Below, one piece after another: positions 14,094-21,334 of a stretch of 42,028 nucleotides of DNA; positions within the stretch are counted from its first letter, which is position 1, and each line of letters opens with the position of its first letter. The notes under the pieces are model-generated. The model was not told where the DNA came from. It made no database searches and saw only the letters and a program-made list of their open reading frames with translations. The stretch is from an uncultured Arthrobacter sp. (GTDB taxonomy: Bacteria > Actinomycetota > Actinomycetes > Actinomycetales > Micrococcaceae). The stretch is from contig NZ_CADCTE010000095.1 of assembly GCF_902805515.1 (NCBI RefSeq), forward strand, positions 1 through 42,028, in the 5' to 3' direction. The position numbers were made by a program, and so were the translations under genes.

Positions 14094-14375
14094 TCAGGCT
14101 TCGGCCTCTTCCGCGTCCCCATCCGGGGTCTTGAGGACGGTCACCTCGGCGACGGGCCGGGATTCCAGCTCCGCGTCCTCGTCCCTGCGGTCAAGTTCCT
14201 CGGTCAGCTCCTCGAGGCGAAACTCGGTCTCCGGAACAAGCTCCCCCAGCTCGTCGTACTCAGCATCGATCTCGCGGTGGATCTTGCTGTGCAGGACCTC
14301 GACCGACTCGTCCCTGAGCTCCGTCAGGTCGTCGGGGAACGGCTCCTCCGGGGTGAGTCTGCTCTTGTTGGGCAT
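14094..14375 (-). CDS. Acidic 93-aa hypothetical protein
   Basis: Start taken at ATG 14375 (MPNKSRLTPEE); the frame reaches a TTG at 14426 that is unlikely. The protein is Glu/Asp-rich and predicted largely helical (EFRLEELTEELDRRDEDAELE). No family recognised. Upstream lies a near-perfect dyad (14445-14473). Same orientation as the 74-aa gene behind it. Confidence 0.55.
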   Translation of the reverse strand: MPNKSRLTPEEPFPDDLTELRDESVEVLHSKIHREIDAEYDELGELVPETEFRLEELTEELDRRDEDAELESRPVAEVTVLKTPDGDAEEAEA

Positions 14376-14444
14376 GTGATCTGCTCTGTCTGTGTGAGGG
14401 GGTGGCGGGGACCGGACTCGACTCAACAGCGTTCGTCGAAACCA

Positions 14445-14473
14445 TTAGGAAAGCATATAGGTAGCTTTTCTAA
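14445..14473. promoter_or_regulatory. AT-rich dyad, candidate operator
   Basis: TTAGGAAAGC-N9-GCTTTTCTAA: 10-bp arms with one mismatch. It stands out in GC-rich DNA, 70 bp upstream of the acidic 93-aa gene. The binding protein is unknown; it only partly resembles an iron box. Confidence 0.5.
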
Positions 14474-14528
14474 CAAGTGCCATCGTGGCCTTCTTTCCCT
14501 CCCAGGCATCCGGAGGAGAACGGCGGCT

Positions 14529-14753
14529 TCACTCGGGCTGGATTTCCTTGGCACCCGCCGGCGCACCCGACAGCCCGACCACCTCGGGCTCGGGCAGGTC
14601 TGCGGCCTCGGCGATGAGGGCCGGATGTTCGCCGTGGCGCAGCGCCTCGACGACAGCCTCCTCAAGGGTCAGTGAGGCGTGGTCGAGTTCGAAGGCCGCA
14701 GCCTCCTTGTCTGCTGCGGCAATGCGGATGCGTCGGAGGTCTTCCTCGTTCAT
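14529..14753 (-). CDS. 74-aa hypothetical protein
   Basis: ATG 14753 has AAGAAGGG nine bases upstream. The protein is helical; the segment HPALIAEAADLPEPEVVGL resembles a helix-turn-helix but is too short to classify. Possibly co-regulated with the acidic gene downstream. Function unknown. Confidence 0.6.
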   Translation of the reverse strand: MNEEDLRRIRIAAADKEAAAFELDHASLTLEEAVVEALRHGEHPALIAEAADLPEPEVVGLSGAPAGAKEIQPE

Positions 14754-14965
14754 GTGTTCAGCCCTTCTTTCCTGGACCGGAAATGCGCCGGGAAGACCAT
14801 TCCGCCCCCCATCTGTCCTGCTCGAAATCAGCCGAACACGCTCATCATAGGAGTACTTCAGTGTTTGCGATAGCGGCGGGTGCGGACGGCAACCAACCGT
14901 TCACGTCCTGTGCCTCGCACGGAGCCGTCCGGCATGGCGGCACCCTTGCCCAACGGTGATGTCTT

Positions 14966-14979
14966 TGCCAGTGTTGGCA
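14966..14979. promoter_or_regulatory. Short palindrome upstream of coiled-coil gene
   Basis: TGCCA-GTGT-TGGCA, 31 bp before the start at 15010. Could be an operator; weak evidence. Confidence 0.25.
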
Positions 14980-15009
14980 TCCCCGACTCCCTCCCGAGAG
15001 GCATGACAC

Positions 15010-15879
15010 ATGGATCTGGCCTCAGCGGCAGCCGAGCTGTACGCGTTGCCCCTTGACGAGTTCACCCGTGCCCGGGACGACCGGGCGAAGGAGGCCGCTG
15101 CGGCCGGGGACAAGGACCTGGGCGGTGCACTCCGGAAGCTTCGGAAGGCCTCGACGGCGGCCTGGCTGGTGAACCTCCTGGTCGACCGGCAGCGGGAGGA
15201 GATCGAGCAGGTGCTTGCCCTGGGCGAATCCCTGCGCGAGGCCCAGGAGACCACCGACCGGGCCCGCCTTCACGCGCTGGGGCAGCAGCGGCAGCGCCTC
15301 CTGGCCGGCATCGCACGGCAGAGCCTTGACCTCGCCGCCGGACTCGGCCACCGGGTCGGAGCCTCCGCCCTGCCGGAGGTGGAGGGGACCCTTCGGGCGG
15401 CGATGACCGATCCGGGCGCGGCGGCGGCCGTCCTCACCGGCCGGCTGGTCCGCCCGCTCGAGGTCTCGGGGTGGGAGCCGGTGGATCTGGCCGGGGCGGT
15501 CGCCGGGCCGTTTGAGGACCCGTTTGAAGCCGGTGGCGATGCCGGGGATGAGAGCCGGCCGGCCGATGATCCGAAGCGCGCGGCGCGGCTGGCGCAGGCC
15601 CAGGCCGACCTTTCGGAGGCCGAGGCCGCCGCCCAGCGGGCGGCCGGGGAGGCCGAGGCGCTGCAGAAGCGCGCGCACCGGATCGCGGTGAAGCGCGAGG
15701 GGCTTGCGGCCTCCATCGAGGACCTTCAGGAGCGGCTGGGGGTGCTGCAGCGCGAGCTGGATGGGTTGGACGCCGAAGCCGCCAAAGCCGGGCGCGCGAA
15801 AGACGCAGCCGAACGTGCGGCGGAGGCCGCACAGGAGGAGGTGGAGCAGGCGCAGCAGCGGGTCGGGGATCTCACCTGA
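15010..15879 (+). CDS. Coiled-coil protein of unknown function
   Basis: 289 aa. Residues 1-150 are a helical domain starting DLASAAAELYALPLDEFTRARDDRAKEA; around 170-190 is an acidic linker; residues 190-285 form an Ala/Glu/Arg-rich coiled coil. This family occurs as 'hypothetical protein' in many actinobacteria; no enzymatic motif is visible. The architecture suggests a structural or chromosome/DNA-binding role, but this is speculation. Confidence 0.7.
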   Translation: MDLASAAAELYALPLDEFTRARDDRAKEAAAAGDKDLGGALRKLRKASTAAWLVNLLVDRQREEIEQVLALGESLREAQETTDRARLHALGQQRQRLLAGIARQSLDLAAGLGHRVGASALPEVEGTLRAAMTDPGAAAAVLTGRLVRPLEVSGWEPVDLAGAVAGPFEDPFEAGGDAGDESRPADDPKRAARLAQAQADLSEAEAAAQRAAGEAEALQKRAHRIAVKREGLAASIEDLQERLGVLQRELDGLDAEAAKAGRAKDAAERAAEAAQEEVEQAQQRVGDLT

Positions 15880-15934
15880 CGGTGGGCACCCCGGGAAGCC
15901 CGGTCGAGGCCTCGGCACGGGCGGCGGTCCCTGC

Positions 15935-15940
15935 TAAGGT
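15935..15940 (+). promoter_or_regulatory. -10 element for a leaderless decarboxylase transcript
   Basis: TAAGGT followed by six bases and then the ATG at 15947, the spacing expected when transcription starts at the start codon. Confidence 0.4.
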
Positions 15941-15946
15941 GGCGGC

Positions 15947-17338
15947 ATGTCGGCCCGGCCGGACGTCTATGGCGACGCGTTGGAGAGGGCGAGGGTTCAC
16001 GCTGAGAAGTGGCTCGCGTCAGTCCCTACGCGCGCTCTGCCGCCCGGGCGTACGGCGGACGAACTCGCCGCGCAGTTCGCCGCTCCCCTGCCCGAGGGGC
16101 CCACGGATCCCGCTCGGGTCATCGATGAGCTTGCCCTGCTCGCCGAGCCGGGGCTGATGGCCATGCCGTCGGGCCGGTTCTTCGGCTGGGTCATCGGCGG
16201 CACCCTTCCGGCGGCGCTCGGCGCCGACTGGCTGGTGAGCGCATGGGACCAGAACGCGGGGCTGCGGTTCGCCACCCCGGCCGTGGTGGCCGCCGAGGAG
16301 GCCGCCGGGGGATGGCTGCTGGAGCTGCTCGGCCTCCCGGCCGGAAGCGGCGTGGGGTTCACCACCGGGGCCACCATGGCGAACTTCGTCGGCCTGGCCG
16401 CCGGGCGCCAGGTCGTCCTCGACAGGGCCGGCTGGGACCTCGACCGGGACGGTCTCGCCGGAGGCCCCCGCGTCCGGGTCTTCGTCGGAGCCGAACGGCA
16501 CGACGTCATTGACCTTGCCGTGCGCTACCTCGGGCTCGGTGCCCCGACCGTGGTCGAGGCGGATGCCCAGGGCCGCCTTCGGCCCGATGCCCTTGCGGCG
16601 GCTCTGGACGCCGGCGAGGGCCCCGCCCTCGTCTGCCTTCAGGCAGGCAACCTTCACTCCGGGGCGTCCGACCCAATGACCGAGGCGGTCGCCGTCGCCC
16701 ATGCGAGGGGGGCCTGGGTCCACGTCGACGGCGCCTTCGGCCTGTGGGCCGCGGCAAGCCCGCACTACCGGGGGCAGCTGGCCGGCATCGAAGCGGCCGA
16801 CTCCTGGGCCACGGACGCCCATAAGACGCTCAATGTCCCCTACGACTGCGGGGTGGCGTTCGTCGCCCGGCCCGAGGTGATGCGCGGGGTGTTCGGGGTA
16901 CACACGAGCTACCTCATCGCCGATGTCTCGGGCCCCGGCGACCCGCTGGAAAAGGTTCCGGAGCTGTCCCGGCGGGCCCGCGGCGTTCCGGTCTGGGCCG
17001 CCCTGCGCTCCCTCGGCCGCTCCGGCACCGTCGACCTCGTCGAGAGGCTCGCCCGGCACGCCCGTGCCTTGGCCGACGGCATCGGCCGGCTTCCCGGGGC
17101 CGAGATCCTCAACGACGTTGCCTTCACCCAGGTCTGCGTGAGCTTCGGGGACGACGAACGCACCCGGCGGGTCACCGAAAACCTGCTCGCCGAAGGAACG
17201 GCCTGGATGTCCGGATCGCGCTGGCACGACCGGGCGGTGCTGCGGATCTCCGTCAGCAACTGGTCCACCGACGAGGACGACGTCGAGCAGTCGATCGCCG
17301 CCGTCGCACGTGCCCTCTCGGCGGTTGGGAAGGGGTGA
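15947..17338 (+). CDS. Group II PLP-dependent decarboxylase
   Basis: 463 aa. Seen: SGVGFTTGATMANFVGLAAGR (cofactor phosphate binding; residues 134-154 region), HVDGAFG with Asp261, and the PLP-lysine motif TDAHKTLNVPYD with Lys293. This places it with the group II amino acid decarboxylases (DOPA/tryptophan/glutamate/diaminobutyrate types). The substrate cannot be told from sequence. No amine transporter or degradation gene adjoins. It is followed, nine bases on, by the thioesterase gene. Confidence 0.85.
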   Translation: MSARPDVYGDALERARVHAEKWLASVPTRALPPGRTADELAAQFAAPLPEGPTDPARVIDELALLAEPGLMAMPSGRFFGWVIGGTLPAALGADWLVSAWDQNAGLRFATPAVVAAEEAAGGWLLELLGLPAGSGVGFTTGATMANFVGLAAGRQVVLDRAGWDLDRDGLAGGPRVRVFVGAERHDVIDLAVRYLGLGAPTVVEADAQGRLRPDALAAALDAGEGPALVCLQAGNLHSGASDPMTEAVAVAHARGAWVHVDGAFGLWAAASPHYRGQLAGIEAADSWATDAHKTLNVPYDCGVAFVARPEVMRGVFGVHTSYLIADVSGPGDPLEKVPELSRRARGVPVWAALRSLGRSGTVDLVERLARHARALADGIGRLPGAEILNDVAFTQVCVSFGDDERTRRVTENLLAEGTAWMSGSRWHDRAVLRISVSNWSTDEDDVEQSIAAVARALSAVGKG

Positions 17339-17347
17339 GCGGGGGCA

Positions 17348-18307
17348 GTGGATGAACCGATGAGCTCCCGCGGCACCATGGTCCTGCGCTTCCTCGCCGC
17401 CCCGACCGACGTCGCCGTCGGCGGCAGCACCGTGCAGGCCGGCCGGGTGCTCGAGTGGATCGACAAGGCAGGGTTCGCCTGTGCCGTCGGCTGGAGCGGC
17501 GGCTACTGCGTCACCGCCTACGTCGGGGACGTCCGGTTCACCCGGCCCATCCCCGCCGGCAGCCTCATCGAGGCCCATGCCAAGCTGATCTACACCGGCA
17601 GCACCAGCATGCACATCCTGGTCAGCGTCCTCTCCGCGAACCCCCGCTCCGGCCGGTACGAGGAGGCCACCGAGTGCCTCCTCGTGTTCGTCGCCGTCGA
17701 CGACGCCGGCGCCCCGCGGCGCGTGCCCGAATGGACCCCCTCAACCGATGAGGAACGCGCCTTCCATGCGGCGGCCGCGGAGCGCATCCCGATCCGGTCG
17801 GAGATCAAAAAGGAGGTGGCCCGCACCACCTACACCGCGGCCGGGTCCGGGCCGCAGATGATCTTCCGGTTCCTCACGGCGCCCACCGACGCGAACTGGA
17901 GCGGCAAGACCCACGGCGGCACGGTGATGGCCTGGATCGACGAGACGGCCTTCGCCTGCGCCACCGGATGGTGCCGGCAGAACACCGCTGCCGTCTACGC
18001 CGGCGGCATCCACTTCCACCGGCCCATCCCGGTGGGCCACCTCCTCGAGATCGAGGCGAGGCTGCTGATGACCGGAACCTCGAGCATGCACATCGGACTG
18101 CGCGTGCGTGCCGCCGACCCGAAGGACCAGGTGATGCATCTCGCCGCACAGTGCCTGAGTGTCTTCGTGGCCCTGGACGACGACGGCCGCGCCGTCCCGG
18201 TGCCGGCATATACGCCCGCCACCGATGAGGACGAGGCACTGCAGCGCCATGCGCAAAGGCTCAAGGAGCTCCGCGAAGGCATGCCGGTGCTGGACCTGAG
18301 GCCGTAG
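17348..18307 (+). CDS. Tandem-hotdog acyl-CoA thioesterase
   Basis: 319 aa made of two hotdog domains (about 1-125 and 165-290). Each has the helix motif (L/M)xWID(K/E)xxFACAxGW and a strand of RPIPxGxLxE type, as in Cys-type BFIT/ACOT hotdog thioesterases. In the second copy the helix is preceded by the canonical HGG; in the first it is QAG, so the first copy probably lacks that part of the active site. Start: GTG 17348, or ATG 17360 in frame; neither has an ideal ribosome-binding site. It hydrolyses acyl-CoA thioesters. Likely co-transcribed with the decarboxylase gene. Confidence 0.8.
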   Translation: MDEPMSSRGTMVLRFLAAPTDVAVGGSTVQAGRVLEWIDKAGFACAVGWSGGYCVTAYVGDVRFTRPIPAGSLIEAHAKLIYTGSTSMHILVSVLSANPRSGRYEEATECLLVFVAVDDAGAPRRVPEWTPSTDEERAFHAAAAERIPIRSEIKKEVARTTYTAAGSGPQMIFRFLTAPTDANWSGKTHGGTVMAWIDETAFACATGWCRQNTAAVYAGGIHFHRPIPVGHLLEIEARLLMTGTSSMHIGLRVRAADPKDQVMHLAAQCLSVFVALDDDGRAVPVPAYTPATDEDEALQRHAQRLKELREGMPVLDLRP

Positions 18308-18369
18308 GCCCCCAGTGACACCGGTCTCCCCGGGCGGAACAACCAGCGCGGCCCGGCCGTTGCGGCAGT

Positions 18370-19239
18370 ATGACTGATACTCCACACCCGTCCACGACTC
18401 TGTCCCCGACCATCGACCTCAAGGACCTCGGGACGGTCCACCGGCTGGGCTTCGGCGCCATGCGCATCACCGGCCCGGGCATCTGGGGTGAGCCGGCACA
18501 CCGAGGCACTGCCATCGACGTCGTGCGCCGTGCCGTCGAGCTCGGGGTGGACTTCATCGACACCGCCGACTCCTACGGGCCCGACGTCAGCGAGGAGATC
18601 CTGGCCGAGGCCCTCTACCCCTACCCGGAGGGCGTGCGCATCGCCACGAAGGTCGGCTTTACCCGGCCCGGCCCCAACCGCTGGGTCGCCGTCGGCCGTC
18701 CCGAATACCTGCGCCAGCAGACCGAACTCAGCCTCCGCAAACTCCGCGTCGACTCCCTCGACCTGCTCCAGCTGCACCGGATCGATTCCAAGGTCGACGC
18801 CGGCGAGCAGTTTGCCACCCTCCGCGACCTCCAGCAGGAAGGCAAGGTGAAGGCCCTCGGCCTGTCCGAGGTCACGGTGGACCAGCTGAAGGAGGCGGAG
18901 AAGTACTTCACCGTCTCCACCGTGCAGAACCGGTACAACCTCACCGACCGCACCTCGGAGGACGTCCTGGACTACGCCACGGAGAACGGGATCGGCTTCA
19001 TCCCCTGGGCGCCGATTTCGGCCGGCGAACTGGCCCTCCCCGGCGGCCCGGTGGACGAGGCAGCCCGGCGGCTGAATGCCAGCGCCTCCCAGGTCGCCCT
19101 GGCCTGGCTGCTTCGCCGTTCGCCGGTGATGATGCCGATCCCGGGCACGGGCTCCATCGACCACCTCGAGGACAATATGGGCGCCCTCGGCATCGCGCTC
19201 GATGACGCAACCTACGCGCAGCTCGAATCCGCCCGGTGA
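18370..19239 (+). CDS. Aldo/keto reductase
   Basis: 289 aa. The AKR catalytic tetrad is complete: Asp64 and Tyr69 (FIDTADSYG), Lys94 (IATKVGF) and His136 (LLQLHRID). The NADPH-binding end (PIPGTGSIDHLEDNM) is typical. Short form closest to the YdbC/oxidoreductase type. Reduces aldehydes or ketones in the cytoplasm; substrate unknown. No clear ribosome-binding site precedes the ATG. Confidence 0.88.
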   Translation: MTDTPHPSTTLSPTIDLKDLGTVHRLGFGAMRITGPGIWGEPAHRGTAIDVVRRAVELGVDFIDTADSYGPDVSEEILAEALYPYPEGVRIATKVGFTRPGPNRWVAVGRPEYLRQQTELSLRKLRVDSLDLLQLHRIDSKVDAGEQFATLRDLQQEGKVKALGLSEVTVDQLKEAEKYFTVSTVQNRYNLTDRTSEDVLDYATENGIGFIPWAPISAGELALPGGPVDEAARRLNASASQVALAWLLRRSPVMMPIPGTGSIDHLEDNMGALGIALDDATYAQLESAR

Positions 19240-19348
19240 CGCTCCAGGCTGACCCAGGCATAAATACCGGCCCGGGTAGGCTGTCTCCAAGGACACCAAT
19301 CAACCGATCGGCGTGCCCGCCGGGCGCGCCCGTGAAGGAGTACAACCC

Positions 19349-20050
19349 ATGGCCCGAATCCTGATGGTCGTATCGTCCGCCGACGCCCTCACCCTGAAAG
19401 ACGGCAGCTCCCACCCAACCGGCGTCTGGGCCGAAGAGCTCGTCGTCGCGCACCGCACCCTCCGTGAGGCCGGGCACGCGGTGCAGCTCGCCTCCCCCGG
19501 CGGGGTCAAGCCGACGATTGACGCGGCGAGCCTCGACCCGGAGCAGATCGGCGGCGCCGCCAAGGCCGAGGACTTCCGCTCCTACCTCGCGGACATCGAC
19601 AACGAGCTTTCCTCCCCCCTGGTCCTGGCGCACGTCAGCGCGTCCGACTTCGACGGCGTCGTGATGCCCGGCGGCCACGGCCCCATGGCCGACCTCGCGG
19701 AGAACAAGGATTTCGGCCGGATCCTCGTGGAGACCAACAACGCGGGCAAGGTCATCGCACCGTTCTGCCACGGGCCGGCCGGCCTGCTCAGCGCCGTGGA
19801 CGAGGACGGCGGCTTCGCCTTCGCCGGACGGCGCATGACCGTGTTCACCAACGAGGAGGAGCTCGCCGGCGGCACCGGCGAGAACACCCCCTGGTTCGTC
19901 GAGGACGTGCTGCGCGAGCGGGGCGCGGTCCTTGAGACCTCGGCCGCGTGGAGCAGCGCCGTGGTGCGGGACGGGAACCTGATTACGGGCCAGAACCCGC
20001 AGTCAAGCGAGGATGTCGCCAAGGAAGTCATCAAGGCCCTCGCCGAGTAA
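19349..20050 (+). CDS. DJ-1/PfpI (Hsp31-like) family protein
   Basis: 233 aa from ATG 19349 (GAAGGAG nine bases upstream). The nucleophile elbow is VIAPFCHGPAGLL with Cys140, and VMPGGHGPMADL follows the usual pattern of type 1 glutamine amidotransferase-like proteins of the Hsp31/GATase1 group. Members act as chaperones, glyoxalase III or deglycases. The stop is followed by a strong hairpin. Confidence 0.85.
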   Translation: MARILMVVSSADALTLKDGSSHPTGVWAEELVVAHRTLREAGHAVQLASPGGVKPTIDAASLDPEQIGGAAKAEDFRSYLADIDNELSSPLVLAHVSASDFDGVVMPGGHGPMADLAENKDFGRILVETNNAGKVIAPFCHGPAGLLSAVDEDGGFAFAGRRMTVFTNEEELAGGTGENTPWFVEDVLRERGAVLETSAAWSSAVVRDGNLITGQNPQSSEDVAKEVIKALAE

Positions 20051-20079
20051 TCTCCGAGGCGTCCGCAGCAGGACGAAAT

Positions 20080-20117
20080 GACGGCGGGCGGTCACCGAAG
20101 GGTGGCCGCCCGCCGTC
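20080..20117. terminator. GC-hairpin (REP-like) at convergent DJ-1/nitrilase junction
   Basis: A 17-bp stem (20080-20096 with 20101-20117) with one wobble, loop GAAG; stem core GGCGGGCGG(T/C)CACC. Nearly the same stem recurs at 24621. Confidence 0.8.
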
Positions 20118-20126
20118 GCTCCCGAT

Positions 20127-20183
20127 GTTCCAATGTTCCGACGTCGTTCCAATGTTCAGACGTCGTTCCAATGTTCCGACGTC
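20127..20183. repeat. 19-bp tandem repeat, three copies
   Basis: Exactly three copies of GTTCCAATGTTCCGACGTC (20127-20145, 20146-20164, 20165-20183). Only the middle copy differs, by two adjacent bases (CAG for CCG plus context). Not coding in any convincing frame. Confidence 0.9.
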
Positions 20184-20225
20184 GCGATGTCCGCGCCGGG
20201 GCCGGCAGGGCAGCGCCGGGCCGGA

Positions 20226-21023
20226 TCAGCCGTACAGCGCCGGGCGCATGCAGGTGAGGTAGGTGTTCAGGCCGCGTGCCCGCTCCACCTCCGACCGATC
20301 GACCTCGGCGACGAGCAGTTCCTCCCCGCCGCCGGCGAGCCCGAGGAAGGTGCCGTACGGGCTCGCGATGCTGCTGAACCCGGTGAAGTCGGGGCTCGTG
20401 TGGTTGGCGTACGCGACGTAGAGGCCGTTTTCCAGGGCACGGGCCGGCACGAGCAGGGTGGAGATCCGTTCCGCGTTGTAGGTCAGTTCCGGCGGACGCC
20501 CTCCCACGTCCCCGGTCGTGGGCACCGCTGTGGGGATGCAGAGCAGGTCCACGCCGCGCCGGGCAGCGCTGCGGGCGAACTCCGGGAACTCAATGTCGTA
20601 GCAGATGCCCAGGGCCACCGTGAGGCCCAGCAGGGGCACCGGGTCCGGTAGGTCGTTTCCCGGGGTAAAGACCGACTTCTCCTCGGGCCCGAACAGGTGC
20701 GATTTCCGGTACCGGGTGAGCTCCGCCCCCTGCCGGTCGAAGAGCGAGGCAGTGATGTGCCGGCCCTCCCCGGCGGCCTCGACCGTCGACCCGACGAGCG
20801 CGATGCGGTGCCGGCGGGCGATGTCGGCCAGTTCGGCCCGGATGCCTTCCCCGTCCGAATCGACGACGAGCGCCGGGGCGTAGCCGGTCGCGAAGAGCTC
20901 GGGGGTCACCAGGAGCTCCGCCCCCTGCTCCGCGGCGCGCGCGGCGTAGCCCTTAAGGCGGTGCAGGTTCTCCTCGACGGCGTTGACCGCTCCCGCGGCC
21001 TGCAGCACTGCCATTGCCGGCAC
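20226..21023 (-). CDS. Carbon-nitrogen hydrolase (nitrilase superfamily)
   Basis: 265 aa from GTG 21023, which has GAGGAGG four bases upstream; the ATG at 21014 is an alternative. The longer open frame to 21161 crosses the divergent promoter and is rejected. Catalytic triad: Glu42 (VTPELFATGY), Lys107 (YRKSHLFGPEE), Cys141 (LGICYDIEFPE). The family hydrolyses amide or carbamoyl bonds. It is divergent from a nucleobase-type permease operon, which suggests use of a nitrogenous heterocycle or its ring-opened product; inference. Confidence 0.85.
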   Translation of the reverse strand: MPAMAVLQAAGAVNAVEENLHRLKGYAARAAEQGAELLVTPELFATGYAPALVVDSDGEGIRAELADIARRHRIALVGSTVEAAGEGRHITASLFDRQGAELTRYRKSHLFGPEEKSVFTPGNDLPDPVPLLGLTVALGICYDIEFPEFARSAARRGVDLLCIPTAVPTTGDVGGRPPELTYNAERISTLLVPARALENGLYVAYANHTSPDFTGFSSIASPYGTFLGLAGGGEELLVAEVDRSEVERARGLNTYLTCMRPALYG

Positions 21024-21087
21024 GGCCCCTCCTCTCCGGGGGCGTCCGCGGGTCCGGGCGCCACTCCAAAATTCGAAACAAAATCCG

Positions 21088-21140
21088 TTGACAGCCCCCA
21101 TGATAGGCACAACTATTGATCCAAAACCGAATGACATTCG
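21088..21140. promoter_or_regulatory. Divergent control region with TTGACA and palindrome CGAATGACATTCG
   Basis: TTGACA at 21088-21093 (plus strand) and a perfect dyad CGAAT-GAC-ATTCG at 21128-21140, just before the small membrane protein gene. The whole stretch is AT-rich relative to its surroundings. Candidate operator for the TetR regulator at the end of this operon. Confidence 0.5.
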
Positions 21141-21160
21141 ATTAGTGGAGTGCGAGGACA

Positions 21161-21334
21161 ATGGATTCAGCTGACACCACGACGGCCGCCGAACTACGCC
21201 GGCGGCTCACGGAAATCTCGGCGCACGAGCAGAACGATCCATCCCGGAAGGCCTTGTCGGGACGGGACCTGGGCCTGTTTACCGCAGTGGCCCTGGGCAT
21301 TACCCTGCTCGGCTTCCTGGTGCTGGTCCTGTGA
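21161..21334 (+). CDS. 57-aa single-span membrane protein coupled to NCS1 permease
   Basis: ATG 21161 has GTGCGAGGACA upstream (GAGG seven bases away). The product has a charged N-terminal half (AAELRRRLTEISAHEQNDPSRK) and one C-terminal hydrophobic helix (LGLFTAVALGITLLGFLVLV, residues 37-56). Its TGA overlaps the GTG start of the permease as GTGA, so the two are translationally coupled. It may be an accessory subunit of the permease; I do not recognise the family. Confidence 0.75.
   Translation: MDSADTTTAAELRRRLTEISAHEQNDPSRKALSGRDLGLFTAVALGITLLGFLVLVL

Noticed and set aside
21024-21161. N-terminal extension of the nitrilase gene to 21161
   Set aside because: It crosses the AT-rich divergent promoter region; the family N-terminus begins at about 21014-21023 where AGGAGG is present.
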